A stretch of 64,000 nucleotides of DNA, from assembly GCA_902472315.1 (NCBI GenBank), contig CABRNM010000004.1, forward strand, positions 1 to 64,000, given 5' to 3'. A model generated the notes under the pieces. The model made no database searches. It worked only from the letters and a program-made list of their open reading frames with translations, and had not been told where the DNA came from. Shown here piece by piece: positions 41,071-50,275 of this stretch. The first letter of the stretch is position 1; each line of letters opens with the position of its first letter. This stretch comes from an uncultured Collinsella sp. (lineage in GTDB: Bacteria; Actinomycetota; Coriobacteriia; Coriobacteriales; Coriobacteriaceae). The position numbers were made by a program, and so were the translations under genes.

Positions 41071-44000
41071 GACGCTCGCCTCCCTTCGCATTCGCCTTGC
41101 GACGAATGTGTATCCAGGCCGCAGCAGCGCAAAGCACCGCCGCGCCGGCAAGGTACGTCAGAGTGACGCCCGACATACCAGAAAGGGGCAAAGAAGTGGA
41201 GTAGGTATTGGTGAAGGTGGGGATGGAGGTGTCGGTGGATTTGGGGGCGGAGGTGTCAATGAACGTCCGTTCTTTGGCATTGGGGTCTGCTGTCCAATCG
41301 CCCTTGGAGTCAACGGATCCCTTCATGTAGGTCACCCTACAGTTGATCTCTCCTTTTTCGGTGTCATACGTTGGCACAACCGTGAACTTATAGACCGACT
41401 GGTCGTACGTGTAGTGCGAGAACTGCGAACCGTTGGTTTTCTCGCGCACATAGTACGTAAAGGTCTTGAAAGAGCCACCCGTGGAGCCGCCCGGGTCGTC
41501 GGAATTATTCCTGATATCAGAGAGCGAGTACTTGAACTCAATCGTTTTATCTTTATCAGTGGCGTCCTTGAACGAAAGCGTCTGCTTCGTATCTTTACCA
41601 GAGGTGGTCTCGGCAGTACCGATGATGCCTGTGTCTCTAAAGCGGCTGTCTGTCGCGAGCTGAAGTGTAAACTTCTTCATCTCGCCACCCTTAACGACCT
41701 TAGTCGCCTTAGGAGTCCAGGAAACCTCAGGGTCGTACGTGTTGGTGAAGGTCTTTTCCCCGTCGGGGCCGCCAATCGAATAATAGCCCCCAATAGCATC
41801 TAGTTGCACATCAGCGTTCCGGTGGTCAGTTTTGCCCTCGGAATGCTCGACCGCGCTCACATTTTTGATCTCGTAGTTATGGATTTTGATCTCTATGGTC
41901 TTGTTCGGATCGTTCCGAGTCGGAACAGTCATGAGCACAGTCGAGTGGTCTTCGACTGTCACCTTAATCTCGTACACGGCGGGGTCGTATGTGATGCCGG
42001 AAACCTTTCCGGCATTTTCGACTAGGTAGTATGTAATCGTGCCAGCCGTACCGTTCGCTGCAGACTGCTCACCCAGGTTAAACGTGATGTTGCCTCCATC
42101 AACATTACTTGCAGTTCCAACCGGGGTGCAAACGTCATGATTGAATACCCCGCTAGCGAAAGGATCAACCGAATCCTTGCGGTAGACCGTAAAGGAGAAC
42201 TCCCCCTTATTGATCTTGCGGCCGGACAGCGCCTTGGTCGCCTTCAGCTTAAGGCTCGGATAGACATACGTGTCTGCTGGCTGACCCAAGTACAGGTCGC
42301 CATTCGACATGATGCCGCCACCATGGTTCCAGGAATAGTTGTCCGTGATGAAAGTTGTCGCTTCATTCCGTACTGCATCAATCGTCGTTTTATCCGTGGT
42401 ATCAACACCCGAAGTCAGACCGATGCTATTTTTTACCTGAGCAACACCGTTGGCGGGGATGGTAATGGGACCCTTTAGCTCAATGCTTCCCGAATACTTG
42501 GCGTCTATATCGCCAAGCATCTTGCCGCTTACCACTGCGACCGGCGTTGTGTGTTCCCGCGCTGCGAGGAAGAAATCGGCATGACCGTACTTGCGGAAAT
42601 CGGGTGAGTTGTATGCCTCTCTATCTTCAGTCTTATTAGTATCAGCAATACCACCACCTGAAAGATGGGGCGTACCATTATTACCACTGCCATCTTCCCG
42701 ATTGTATTTTATGAAATTTTGCTGATCGCCAGCAGACGAATTACCAAAGATTGCCGTGCCCTTAGTGTTCGTTACCAACGTCTTGCCCGTCGGGCAGACT
42801 GCAACGCCACCGCCATAGCCGCCAGCGGTATTGCTGCTTATATACGAGTTGTATACAAACAGCCTGCCTGCGTTATCCGCGTTTTTCGAATCACCCTGAA
42901 CAAAGATGCCGCCGCCGCCCCAGTCAAAGCGAGACATGCAGCAGTTGTTAGTGATGTAAACTTTGCTGCCTGGAGTGCCGTTGTTGTCTGGAGTGTCGCC
43001 AATCATCGCGTCAACCTTCTGGCCCACTCGAATGCCAGCACCCTCAGATCGGAAGCTCACGTTAGAGGCAATATATCCTCCCGTAATGTCGAGCCATGCC
43101 ATATCTCCTCGATTAAAATTGGTAACGTAAACGCCGCCGCCAGCTTCCTCGGAATAGTTGCCAGTAATCTGGCCACCGGAAATGGTGACATGGGCGCCGT
43201 TATTGGCAGCAAGCCCAGCTCCACCGTGGCAACCCGAACCCTCTGTATTGCAGAATTTAGCCATTCTATTATTCGTGATATAGCCACCAGAAACGGTCAC
43301 GATGCCGCCCTCGGCCATAATGCCGCCACCGAGTCCCGCGCTGAGTGTGCTATTACCGGAGATTACGCCATTAGTTATGGTGACCTCGGAATAACGGGCA
43401 TACACACCACCGCCACTATAAGCGCTGTTGCCGGCAATGACGCCGCCAGTCAGATCAAGGGTCGAGGCGCCGCCATTATTGTTGGATACCATAATGCCCG
43501 CGCTGGCACCCGAGCCGGAAGCGCCGCAAACGTATCCGCCGCTCATGTTGACGGTAGAGCCGCCCTCGGCATAGACCAAGCTGCTAACGCTGCCGCCTTG
43601 TTTTTGCGTAATCACGCCGCTCACAAGGTTAAACGTGCCGCCCTTGCCGTTTTTGTTATACAGATTGATGAGCCTTAGATTTGCGTTGCCGCCGCATGCC
43701 ACGATGGCACCTTTAATATCGACGCTATGTTTGTAAAGCGTCTCGGTTGTCTTGGTTGTGTCTGTTTTACTCGGGGACGATTGGGTCACGTAGTAGATAA
43801 GGTTAGACGGAATGCCATTGTCGTAAGCATTGTCGTAAGACAACTTTGCATCTTTACCATAATTGCCGCGATTTAAATTGCGATTTAAATTCTGACCAGG
43901 ATCATCTAGCTGCTTGACGCTGATGACCTCGTCTTTCGGTTTCTCAGGATCAGTATCCTTAATTGTAAGTGTCGCGCCACCGATGATATTGAACAAAGGC

Positions 44001-44566
44001 TGATCTGGACTCGTATACTTAATCTTATGGCCGTTTAGATCCAGCGTGATATTGCTGTCTTTTTGCTCGAGCTGAATTGTCGTGCTGGTATCAATATCTT
44101 TCGTAAGCTGAAAGTTGGCAGTGCCTTTCGCATTCTCCAGCTTTTCTTTCAGCTTACTCGCGCTATCTATCATCTCATCGGATGCCGTTTTAGCCTGCTC
44201 GTTTTCCGCAGCCGTAACAACGGTTTCACCATCCGAAGTCGTTGTACCCTCGTTCTGCTGCTCTTCCTCGGGCTGCTCCTCAGGCTGGCTATCGTCGCCA
44301 GCTTCGCCGCCCTCAGTCTCGTCACTATTCTGGTTTTCGGTATCCCCATTGTTGGTGTTTTCTACATCAGTAGACTCACTTGAGGAACCCCCCATCACAG
44401 TTTTCTCGGTAGAAACCATCTGATCATCGTTGGCAATGGCCTGCGAGATTGGAGGCATGACGAGCGACAGTACCAGGCTCAAAACGGAGGCTCCGCACAA
44501 AACGCCTGCCAGTACACGGCGCGTCGCTTTATTACTCTGTTTAGTTTTTTCTGAATTCGCTTTCAT
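41063..44566 (-). CDS. Large beta-helix adhesin with LPLSG anchor, probable pilus tip
   Basis: This 1167-residue surface protein starts with a signal peptide (MKANSEKTKQSNKATRRVLA...), an acidic Glu/Gln-rich spacer (about 45-105) and a right-handed parallel beta-helix of many G-rich rungs (about 130-770; e.g. GGYVCGASGSGASAGI, GGVIAGNSAYSGGGVYAR). Two Spy0128/FCT-type pilin domains (ATKALSGRKINKGEFSFTVY and ATKVVKGGEMKKFTLQL, each ending FTNTY-type) lead to LPLSG and a membrane helix. This is the layout of ancillary tip adhesins that bind host or polysaccharide. GC is clearly lower than the genome. ATG 44566 follows GGGAGGAG; an earlier frame start lies at the expected transcription start and is rejected. 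Confidence 0.88.
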   Translation of the reverse strand: MKANSEKTKQSNKATRRVLAGVLCGASVLSLVLSLVMPPISQAIANDDQMVSTEKTVMGGSSSESTDVENTNNGDTENQNSDETEGGEAGDDSQPEEQPEEEQQNEGTTTSDGETVVTAAENEQAKTASDEMIDSASKLKEKLENAKGTANFQLTKDIDTSTTIQLEQKDSNITLDLNGHKIKYTSPDQPLFNIIGGATLTIKDTDPEKPKDEVISVKQLDDPGQNLNRNLNRGNYGKDAKLSYDNAYDNGIPSNLIYYVTQSSPSKTDTTKTTETLYKHSVDIKGAIVACGGNANLRLINLYNKNGKGGTFNLVSGVITQKQGGSVSSLVYAEGGSTVNMSGGYVCGASGSGASAGIMVSNNNGGASTLDLTGGVIAGNSAYSGGGVYARYSEVTITNGVISGNSTLSAGLGGGIMAEGGIVTVSGGYITNNRMAKFCNTEGSGCHGGAGLAANNGAHVTISGGQITGNYSEEAGGGVYVTNFNRGDMAWLDITGGYIASNVSFRSEGAGIRVGQKVDAMIGDTPDNNGTPGSKVYITNNCCMSRFDWGGGGIFVQGDSKNADNAGRLFVYNSYISSNTAGGYGGGVAVCPTGKTLVTNTKGTAIFGNSSAGDQQNFIKYNREDGSGNNGTPHLSGGGIADTNKTEDREAYNSPDFRKYGHADFFLAAREHTTPVAVVSGKMLGDIDAKYSGSIELKGPITIPANGVAQVKNSIGLTSGVDTTDKTTIDAVRNEATTFITDNYSWNHGGGIMSNGDLYLGQPADTYVYPSLKLKATKALSGRKINKGEFSFTVYRKDSVDPFASGVFNHDVCTPVGTASNVDGGNITFNLGEQSAANGTAGTITYYLVENAGKVSGITYDPAVYEIKVTVEDHSTVLMTVPTRNDPNKTIEIKIHNYEIKNVSAVEHSEGKTDHRNADVQLDAIGGYYSIGGPDGEKTFTNTYDPEVSWTPKATKVVKGGEMKKFTLQLATDSRFRDTGIIGTAETTSGKDTKQTLSFKDATDKDKTIEFKYSLSDIRNNSDDPGGSTGGSFKTFTYYVREKTNGSQFSHYTYDQSVYKFTVVPTYDTEKGEINCRVTYMKGSVDSKGDWTADPNAKERTFIDTSAPKSTDTSIPTFTNTYSTSLPLSGMSGVTLTYLAGAAVLCAAAAWIHIRRKANAKGGERRE

Positions 44567-44655
44567 CGATGTCTCCTCCCCAAGAGACCGCGATCTTGCT
44601 CTTTCACCATCAAACGTATCTGCGCAATCTGTAATTGCGCTCATTTAGTAATGCT

Positions 44656-44685
44656 ATTATAACGACTGTTTAAACATCTAAGCAA
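44656..44685 (-). promoter_or_regulatory. Promoter of the pilus operon
   Basis: TTGCTT (44680-44685) and TATAAT (44656-44661) on the minus strand, spacing 18 bp, 90 bp upstream of the adhesin start. Confidence 0.75.
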
Positions 44686-44689
44686 CAAA

Positions 44690-45022
44690 ACCGACATTTT
44701 TGTAGCAAGTTCTCAATTCTCTTGACATTTGCTCAGATTTACCTTCGTTTATTCGCTATCTCTTTTTTGTTTCTGCTGGTAATTTAGTTGTCTATTATTT
44801 TTTAATGGCATTAGATTTATTTGCACAACATTTTGCGCAAGAGCAAGCATCCTGTGAACAGTCGAAAATCGACCGTGAGCGGTAGGTCATTAACCGGGAA
44901 GAATAAACTACCAAATTGATGGGAATATCTTTAACCCATCGGTGGTGAGAAGCATGATGTTCAGACAACAATATTTGAATTTTCGCGCAGATTTTAGGCA
45001 TCAATTCGCCCAAATCGCCTGA
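44690..45022. other. AT-rich intergenic stretch
   Basis: About 330 bp upstream of the pilus promoter, unusually AT-rich for this genome (TTTTTAATGGCATTAG region). No gene is supported. It may hold regulatory sites for the pilus operon or be part of its acquired segment. Confidence 0.5.
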
Positions 45023-45059
45023 AGTCACCGCAAAGGCGCCTGTCCCCTTTGCGGTGACT
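45023..45059 (-). repeat. Dispersed palindrome, family B copy 2
   Basis: AGTCACCGCAAAGG-type arms, minus-strand core AAAGGGGACAGGCGCC, 12 bp past the stop of the HAD gene. Arm bases differ from other copies but change in pairs, keeping the stem. Confidence 0.85.
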
Positions 45060-45070
45060 CTCCCCCGGCG

Positions 45071-45892
45071 CTACAGCAGATGTTCCTCGATAAAGATCGC
45101 GATGCCGTCTTTGTCGTTGCTCGCGGTTACAAAGTCGGCGGCGGCACGGGTGGCGTCGCTGCCGTTTGCCATGGCCACGCCCACGCCGGCGTCAGCCACC
45201 ATGCAGGTGTCGTTATCGGCATCGCCAAACACGCAGATGTTCTGGAGCTCTATGTCGTTGAGCTCCGCCACGCGCACAAGGCCGCGCGTCTTGGACACGC
45301 GCGGATCCATGAACTCGTAGAGCCGCTGCGTGGTTTGCAGAGCCGCCGCCTTAACAGTGCCATCAGCAAACGTCGACGCCCGCTCAATCACCTGCGGCAT
45401 CACCTCGGGCGCCATGGTAAACATCACCTTGGGCTGCGGCTCGCGCAAAAACTCGGCAAAATCGACCACCTGGTAGGGCACGCCGTCGACGCGCGACAGG
45501 TGCTCGACGCACGCGTTGCTCTCGGGCACATAGAGCACGCCGTCCCGAGGGCAAACGGGCGTTGCCGGCAGGTCTGCCATGTGCTTGCAGATGCGCGCGA
45601 TGGTCTCGCCCGGCAGCGGAAAGCTCAGCTCGTTGATGTCGTGCGCGCGGTCGATGACCTCGGCGCCACCGCAGCCCAGGAGCACGTCCACCAGGCCTTC
45701 GATGCCCCAGAGCTCGTACATGGCCTCGGTCGCGTGGGCGTCGCGCCCGGTGCACAGTCCAAACAGCACGCCGCGCTCGCGCAGGGCGCGGATCGCCGCC
45801 ACGGTGCGCGGGGACACCGTGTGCTGGCTCGTGAGCAGCGTGCCGTCGATATCACAGAACACGGCTTTGATGTGGCTGAAGGTGGTGTCCAT
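45071..45892 (-). CDS. HAD-family (Cof-type) phosphatase
   Basis: This 273-residue protein belongs to the Cof/IIB HAD hydrolases: nucleophile motif DIDGTLLTS, motif II LCTGRD, Lys in the SKTRGLVRV region, and the metal site FGDADNDTCMVADAGVGVAM. Such enzymes remove phosphate from sugar phosphates or cofactors; the substrate cannot be read from sequence. It stands alone, with palindromes on both sides. Confidence 0.9.
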   Translation of the reverse strand: MDTTFSHIKAVFCDIDGTLLTSQHTVSPRTVAAIRALRERGVLFGLCTGRDAHATEAMYELWGIEGLVDVLLGCGGAEVIDRAHDINELSFPLPGETIARICKHMADLPATPVCPRDGVLYVPESNACVEHLSRVDGVPYQVVDFAEFLREPQPKVMFTMAPEVMPQVIERASTFADGTVKAAALQTTQRLYEFMDPRVSKTRGLVRVAELNDIELQNICVFGDADNDTCMVADAGVGVAMANGSDATRAAADFVTASNDKDGIAIFIEEHLL

Positions 45893-45985
45893 GGGGGCCT
45901 TTCTGGGTTGTGCGGCGATGTGGGGTGCATTCGCAAACGGCGTACATGGTATACCAAGGCACAGGCGCGGCCCGTCAAAGCAAAA

Positions 45986-46020
45986 ACCACCACAAAGGAG
46001 CCTGGCCCCTTTGTGGTGGC
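45986..46020 (-). repeat. Dispersed palindrome, family B copy 3
   Basis: ACCACCACAAAGG arms with minus-strand core GGGGCCAGG, between the HAD and MFS genes. Confidence 0.85.
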
Positions 46021-46069
46021 CTGACCCGCAGAGGGGCCGGACTCGCAGGATGGCCTAGTCCGGGGCGCA

Positions 46070-46132
46070 AACCATCACAACATTCGACGTTTTTCGGCAA
46101 AATCGCGATTTTCATCGAATGTTGTGATGGTT
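46070..46132. repeat. Dispersed palindrome, family C copy 2
   Basis: ACCATCACAACATTCGA arms with inner AAAATCGCGATTTT, directly abutting the MFS stop codon at 46133. Confidence 0.85.
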
Positions 46133-47419
46133 TTACTGCCTTGCGGCACGATCCAAATGCCGGCGTCCAAACAGCAGCAGCGCCGCGGGAACCGCCGTCA
46201 CGACCATGCCCGCACCAACGAGCGTCTGCTGCACGCCAAACGTCGCTGCCAGCCAGGGAGCAATCGCCAGCGGGGCTACACCGGCGAACATGTTGCCAAA
46301 GCCCATGACCGAATTTACGCGACCAAGCTGCTCGAGCGGAGCCGTCGTTTGCACGATGGTGTTGTGGAGCGGGTTGACGACGCCCCAGGCTACGCCCAGG
46401 ACAATCTGGCCGATAAGGGCCACGCCCACGTACGGTGTCCCCACATAAATCAGACTTCCCACACCCACGGACATGAGTGCCACGAGCAGCGTTTTAAGAC
46501 TGACGAGACGCGGCGGCATGCGGAGCGCGACCACGGCGCCCAGCACCGCGCCCACACCGCTGGCCGACGAGAGCCAGCCCATCCATTCGACACCGACGTG
46601 CAGGACATCGCGGTAGAAGAACGACTCCAGTGGATCGAAGGCGCCGTAGCCAAAGTTCGAAAGGAAAATAATGCAGAACAGCAGGGCGAGGACGCTGTTG
46701 GTAAAGACTGTCTTGATGCTGGTCGCGAAGGTGACGCGGGTGGATTTACTGGAGTCGGAGCTTTGACTGGCGGTACTTGCCGTTGTGCTGCTATCCGCGG
46801 GAGTACTTTCGCGCGCGGCGACGCGACCTGCTTGCGGCCTAAAGCCCCAACCGGCAACGAGTGCCAGCACTGTAAAGAGCATCATGAGCACGAACACCGC
46901 GCGCGACGACGCAGCCGCCGCGACAAAGCCGCCCAGCGTGGGGCCAACGATGATACTCACGTTTGAAAACATGGCGATGGCGGAGTTGATGTCTTTGAGC
47001 TCGACAGAATCGTCGGTGAGGTAGGCCGGATAGGATGTGGCGATGGACTGGGCGAACCCCATCACAAAGCCCAGGAGCACCGCGCCGAGCAGGACGATGC
47101 CGGTCGCGCTGCCAAAGGCAATGATCGCCGCGCCGGTTGCCAGCGTGCCCACGATGCTCAGCAAGAAATGACGGCGCGGGCCCCAGGCGTCGAGCGCCGC
47201 GCCGCCCGCAAAGGATCCCAGGATCACGAAAACATTCATAAAAAGGACGGCCAGCGATGTCGCCACGACCGAGGCATCGTCTGCATAGGTGAGCGTTCCG
47301 ATGACGCCGATAAAGTAGCTGGTCTGAAAGCCGGTGTAGATGAGAAAGCGCATCGCCACCAGGCGCTTGGCCTGCACGGACAGCGACGATTGAGGCTTTG
47401 AGAAAAGGGAGGCGAGCAT
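46133..47419 (-). CDS. Major facilitator superfamily transporter
   Basis: This 428-residue protein has about 12 membrane helices in two halves, joined by a Ser/Thr-rich cytoplasmic loop (about 200-225, TPADSSTTASTASQSSDSSK). The loop-2 motif reads GGAALDAWGPRRHF, and it is of the MFS_3/DHA3-like exporter type. The substrate is unknown, perhaps drugs or macrolide-like compounds. The start ATG 47419 (MLASLFSKPQSS) follows AAGGAG. It is a single gene ending in a family C palindrome. Confidence 0.87.
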   Translation of the reverse strand: MLASLFSKPQSSLSVQAKRLVAMRFLIYTGFQTSYFIGVIGTLTYADDASVVATSLAVLFMNVFVILGSFAGGAALDAWGPRRHFLLSIVGTLATGAAIIAFGSATGIVLLGAVLLGFVMGFAQSIATSYPAYLTDDSVELKDINSAIAMFSNVSIIVGPTLGGFVAAAASSRAVFVLMMLFTVLALVAGWGFRPQAGRVAARESTPADSSTTASTASQSSDSSKSTRVTFATSIKTVFTNSVLALLFCIIFLSNFGYGAFDPLESFFYRDVLHVGVEWMGWLSSASGVGAVLGAVVALRMPPRLVSLKTLLVALMSVGVGSLIYVGTPYVGVALIGQIVLGVAWGVVNPLHNTIVQTTAPLEQLGRVNSVMGFGNMFAGVAPLAIAPWLAATFGVQQTLVGAGMVVTAVPAALLLFGRRHLDRAARQ

Positions 47420-47590
47420 GGAGACTCCTTGTTTCATACGAATGCGGACGGCGGGCATTCGCCACCGTCTGTCAAATCAATCCATCCGTATGAAACATTA
47501 AGGACGCATCAAGCCCCTTCTCTCCGTTTTTGCCAGCACGAACTACTTGGTAGATTGTAAGGCATGTCCCACACATCTACTAAAGCAAAA

Positions 47591-47625
47591 TCCACCACAA
47601 AGGTGCTTGGCCCCTTTGTGGTGGA
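47591..47625 (-). repeat. Dispersed palindrome, family B copy 4
   Basis: TCCACCACAAAGG arms with minus-strand core GGGGCCAAG, in the gap between the MFS promoter and moaC-mobB. Confidence 0.85.
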
Positions 47626-47643
47626 AATGACGTTTGCCCAGAT

Positions 47644-47684
47644 AAAACCTGCCGAAATAAACCTGTCCCTTGTTGGCAGGTTTT
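47644..47684 (-). repeat. Dispersed palindrome, family B-like copy 6
   Basis: Arms AAAACCTGCC/GGCAGGTTTT with minus-strand core AAGGGACAGG. It overlaps the moaC-mobB stop codon and ends in TTTT, so it probably is the terminator. Confidence 0.75.
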
Positions 47685-48981
47685 AGGCCAGATGATCTTG
47701 GATGAGGTCGCAGATGGCTCGGGCGTCGTTGATGTTGATGGCTCGGGTCGCAAAGCCGGCATCGAATGCCTGGCGTGCCAGGGCTTCGTTGCAGGCAAGG
47801 GCCAGCGTGTGACCGTCGACCAGGTCGAGCGAGCTCTTGCCGCGCAGACGGTCGACACCCGATCGCGCGACCACGATGTTGTCGAAACCCTCGGTCTTGT
47901 AGCCCTCGATGATCACCACGTCGACATCGTTGTAGCGCGACAGCAGCTCGCGCGCGGGCATCTCGTCCTCCTCGCGCGTGTCGGCGTACTCCGCCCAGCG
48001 CGTGGCGCAGATGAGGCCCACGTGCTTGGATCCGGCCTGGTGATGGCGCCAGGTGTCCTTAGCGGGCACGTCGATATCAAAGCCGTGGTGCCCATGATGC
48101 TTGAGCGAACCCACGCGCAGGCCGCGGCGGGTGAGCTCGGCGATAACCTTCTCGACGAGCGTGGTCTTGCCCGAGTTTTGGTAGCCGATAAACGCGATTG
48201 CGGGGACGGCCGGAGTGGGAGCTGCGGGCGCGATGGCGGCAGGTGCGCTTGCGGGTGCGTCGCCCGCGGCCCCCACGGCCTCAACAGCAGCGGCCTGACG
48301 CTCGGCGCGATCCCATATGCCCGAGCGGCCGCCCTCCTTGTGCAGCAGGCGCACGTCGACAATCTCCATGCCGCGGTCGACGGCCTTGCACATGTCATAG
48401 ATCGTTAAGCACGCGGCACTCGCGCCAGTCAGGGCCTCCATCTCGATACCCGTCTTGCCCGTCACGCCCGCCGTAACCAGCACGTGAAAACCAACCTGCC
48501 CGTCCGCGCGCGCCGGCGCCCAGCCCTCGGGCACGTCCTCGGCCGGCGTCCCCGCCGCAGCGATGGGCACAATGTCGCACTTGCTCTTGGTAATGAGCAG
48601 CGGATGGCACATGGGGATGATGTCGCTCGTGCGTTTGATGGCCATGATGCCCGCCACGCGCGCGCAGGCAAGCACGTCGCCCTTTTTGGCGCGGTCCTGC
48701 AGCACCATGGCTTGTGTCTCGGGGTGCATGAGGATGGTGCCCTCGGCGATGGCGATGCGATGGGTCTCGGCCTTGTCGGACACGTCGACCATGCGTACCT
48801 CGCCCTTGGCGTCCACATGCGTCAGCTCGTCGCGACGGGCGTCGCGGGCGGGCTCGGTGGCAACGCTGGCAGACGGCTGCGCGCCCGTGACGGCATCGCT
48901 GGCTGCAGCCGTGACTTTGTGGGCAGACATCGCGGCCCTGCGAGCGGCCTTGGTGGCATCGGCGTACCTGCTCTTGGCCAT
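47683..48981 (-). CDS. MoaC-MobB fusion, molybdenum cofactor biosynthesis
   Basis: This 432-residue protein joins two cofactor enzymes. Residues about 50-215 are MoaC (cyclic pyranopterin monophosphate synthase): PMCHPLLI and GKTGIEMEALTGASAACLTIYDMCKAVD. After an Ala/Pro-rich linker comes MobB, a GTPase acting in guanine-dinucleotide attachment, with P-loop GYQNSGKTTLVEKVI and the metal-like HHGHHGFD. A fusion would join an early and a late step. ATG 48981 lies 4 bp after the moaA stop with GGAGG overlapping moaA's end, so the pair is coupled. Confidence 0.92.
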   Translation of the reverse strand: MAKSRYADATKAARRAAMSAHKVTAAASDAVTGAQPSASVATEPARDARRDELTHVDAKGEVRMVDVSDKAETHRIAIAEGTILMHPETQAMVLQDRAKKGDVLACARVAGIMAIKRTSDIIPMCHPLLITKSKCDIVPIAAAGTPAEDVPEGWAPARADGQVGFHVLVTAGVTGKTGIEMEALTGASAACLTIYDMCKAVDRGMEIVDVRLLHKEGGRSGIWDRAERQAAAVEAVGAAGDAPASAPAAIAPAAPTPAVPAIAFIGYQNSGKTTLVEKVIAELTRRGLRVGSLKHHGHHGFDIDVPAKDTWRHHQAGSKHVGLICATRWAEYADTREEDEMPARELLSRYNDVDVVIIEGYKTEGFDNIVVARSGVDRLRGKSSLDLVDGHTLALACNEALARQAFDAGFATRAININDARAICDLIQDHLA

Positions 48982-48985
48982 ATGA

Positions 48986-50041
48986 TCATCCTCCGATTTG
49001 GGACATAAATCGTTGCGTGCCCTCAATTATCGCGTGTTCCTGCGGTTTGTGGGCCACGGCATCGCGCCAAATCGAAAGTACCTGCATATCATCACCACGG
49101 CGCAGGGCGTCGCGCACCGAATACTCGGCATCGCTGAACAGGCACGGGCGCACGTTGCCATCGGCCGTCAGGCGCAGACGGTTGCAATTCGCACAAAAAT
49201 GGTTGGACATGGCGCTAATAAAGCCAACCGTTCCCGCCGCACCTGGGAAGCGCCAGTAGCGCGCGGGGCCCGCGCCGGCAGGAGCGTCGTTGATGTCGAG
49301 CGGCTCGAGCTCGCCCAGTCCCGCCGCGGTGGCCCCGGCATTGATGCGCGCCCGCAGCTCGTCGCTCGGCACGGTGTCGCTCGCGTCCCACAGCTCGGGA
49401 TTGAGTGTGGGCGCGTGAGGGTCTACGGCACAATGCGAGCTCGTGTGTTCGTCGCCGATGGGCATGTATTCGATAAAGCGCAGATGAATGGGGCGGTCGA
49501 GCGTGAGCCGCGCAAGGGCCGCCACATCCTGGTTGAGTCGGCGCACCACAACGCAGTTGACCTTAACGGGCTCAAAGCCCCAGGCCAGTGCCGCGTCGAT
49601 GCCCGCCATGGTCTGCTCGAGCCGACCCAGGCGCGTGATCTTTCCAAATAGCGTAGGGTCGAGCGTGTCGAGCGAGATGTTGACGCGGTTAAGCCCGGCA
49701 TCTTTGAGCTGCGGTGCCAGCTTGGGCAGCAGGACGCCGTTGGTGGTAAGCGAGATGTCCTCGATCTGCGGAATCGCGCGGATGTCGCGAATGAGCGGGA
49801 TGATACGGCGGCTGACCAGTGGCTCGCCACCCGTCAAGCGCACGCGGCGAATGCCCTCCCCCGCCACCAGGCGCACAAAGCGGGCGATTTCCTCGGCGCT
49901 GAGCAGCTCGTCGTGTGCGCGGGGCGCCACGCCATCGACCGGCATGCAGTAAATGCAGCGGAAATTGCACTTGTCGGTAACGGCAATGCGCAGGTAGTTG
50001 ATATCGCGGCCAAAACCGTCATGTTGCACGTGCCCGTCCAC
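48986..50041 (-). CDS. moaA: GTP 3',8-cyclase MoaA
   Basis: This 351-residue radical SAM enzyme makes the first intermediate of molybdopterin. The N-terminal cluster Cys25, Cys29, Cys32 (CNFRCIYC), the SAM-binding RLTGGEPL and the second cluster CANCNRLRLT..CLF are present. The C-terminal Gly-Gly needed for activity is the true end (SQIGG). The start is GTG 50041 after GGGGAGGG; another GTG 9 bp downstream is possible. It is followed by moaC-mobB. Confidence 0.97.
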   Translation of the reverse strand: MDGHVQHDGFGRDINYLRIAVTDKCNFRCIYCMPVDGVAPRAHDELLSAEEIARFVRLVAGEGIRRVRLTGGEPLVSRRIIPLIRDIRAIPQIEDISLTTNGVLLPKLAPQLKDAGLNRVNISLDTLDPTLFGKITRLGRLEQTMAGIDAALAWGFEPVKVNCVVVRRLNQDVAALARLTLDRPIHLRFIEYMPIGDEHTSSHCAVDPHAPTLNPELWDASDTVPSDELRARINAGATAAGLGELEPLDINDAPAGAGPARYWRFPGAAGTVGFISAMSNHFCANCNRLRLTADGNVRPCLFSDAEYSVRDALRRGDDMQVLSIWRDAVAHKPQEHAIIEGTQRFMSQIGG

Positions 50042-50174
50042 GCAACCCTCCCCTCACGCGGCGTTTTATTCTTCGGAAAACATAATACCCCACGAGAGAA
50101 TCATGCCGACACCCGTACGACAGGACAGGTCGCTTCGAGCAAAACGGACTTCCCAAGCCCATCCTCAACACACA

Positions 50175-50238
50175 AACCATCACAACATTCGATGCTTTTC
50201 CCGATTTTGGCAAAAACGTCGAATGTTGTGATGGTTTG
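50175..50238. repeat. Dispersed palindrome, family C copy 3
   Basis: AAACCATCACAACATTCGA arms with the interior CTTTTCCCGATTTTGGCAAA, nearly identical to 51415-51479. It lies 38 bp past the stop of the 50276 gene. Confidence 0.9.
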
Positions 50239-50275
50239 CCTGCCCACGGCACCCCGTAGAAGGACCAAAACGCCC

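Noticed and set aside
39427..41166. 579-codon plus-strand frame opposite the MPSTG pilin
   Set aside because: Arg/Gly/His-rich shadow of a high-GC gene, with no domain or RBS.
44567..44644. N-terminal extension of the tip adhesin
   Set aside because: It would start at about the predicted transcription start. ATG 44566 has a strong RBS and leads directly into a signal peptide.
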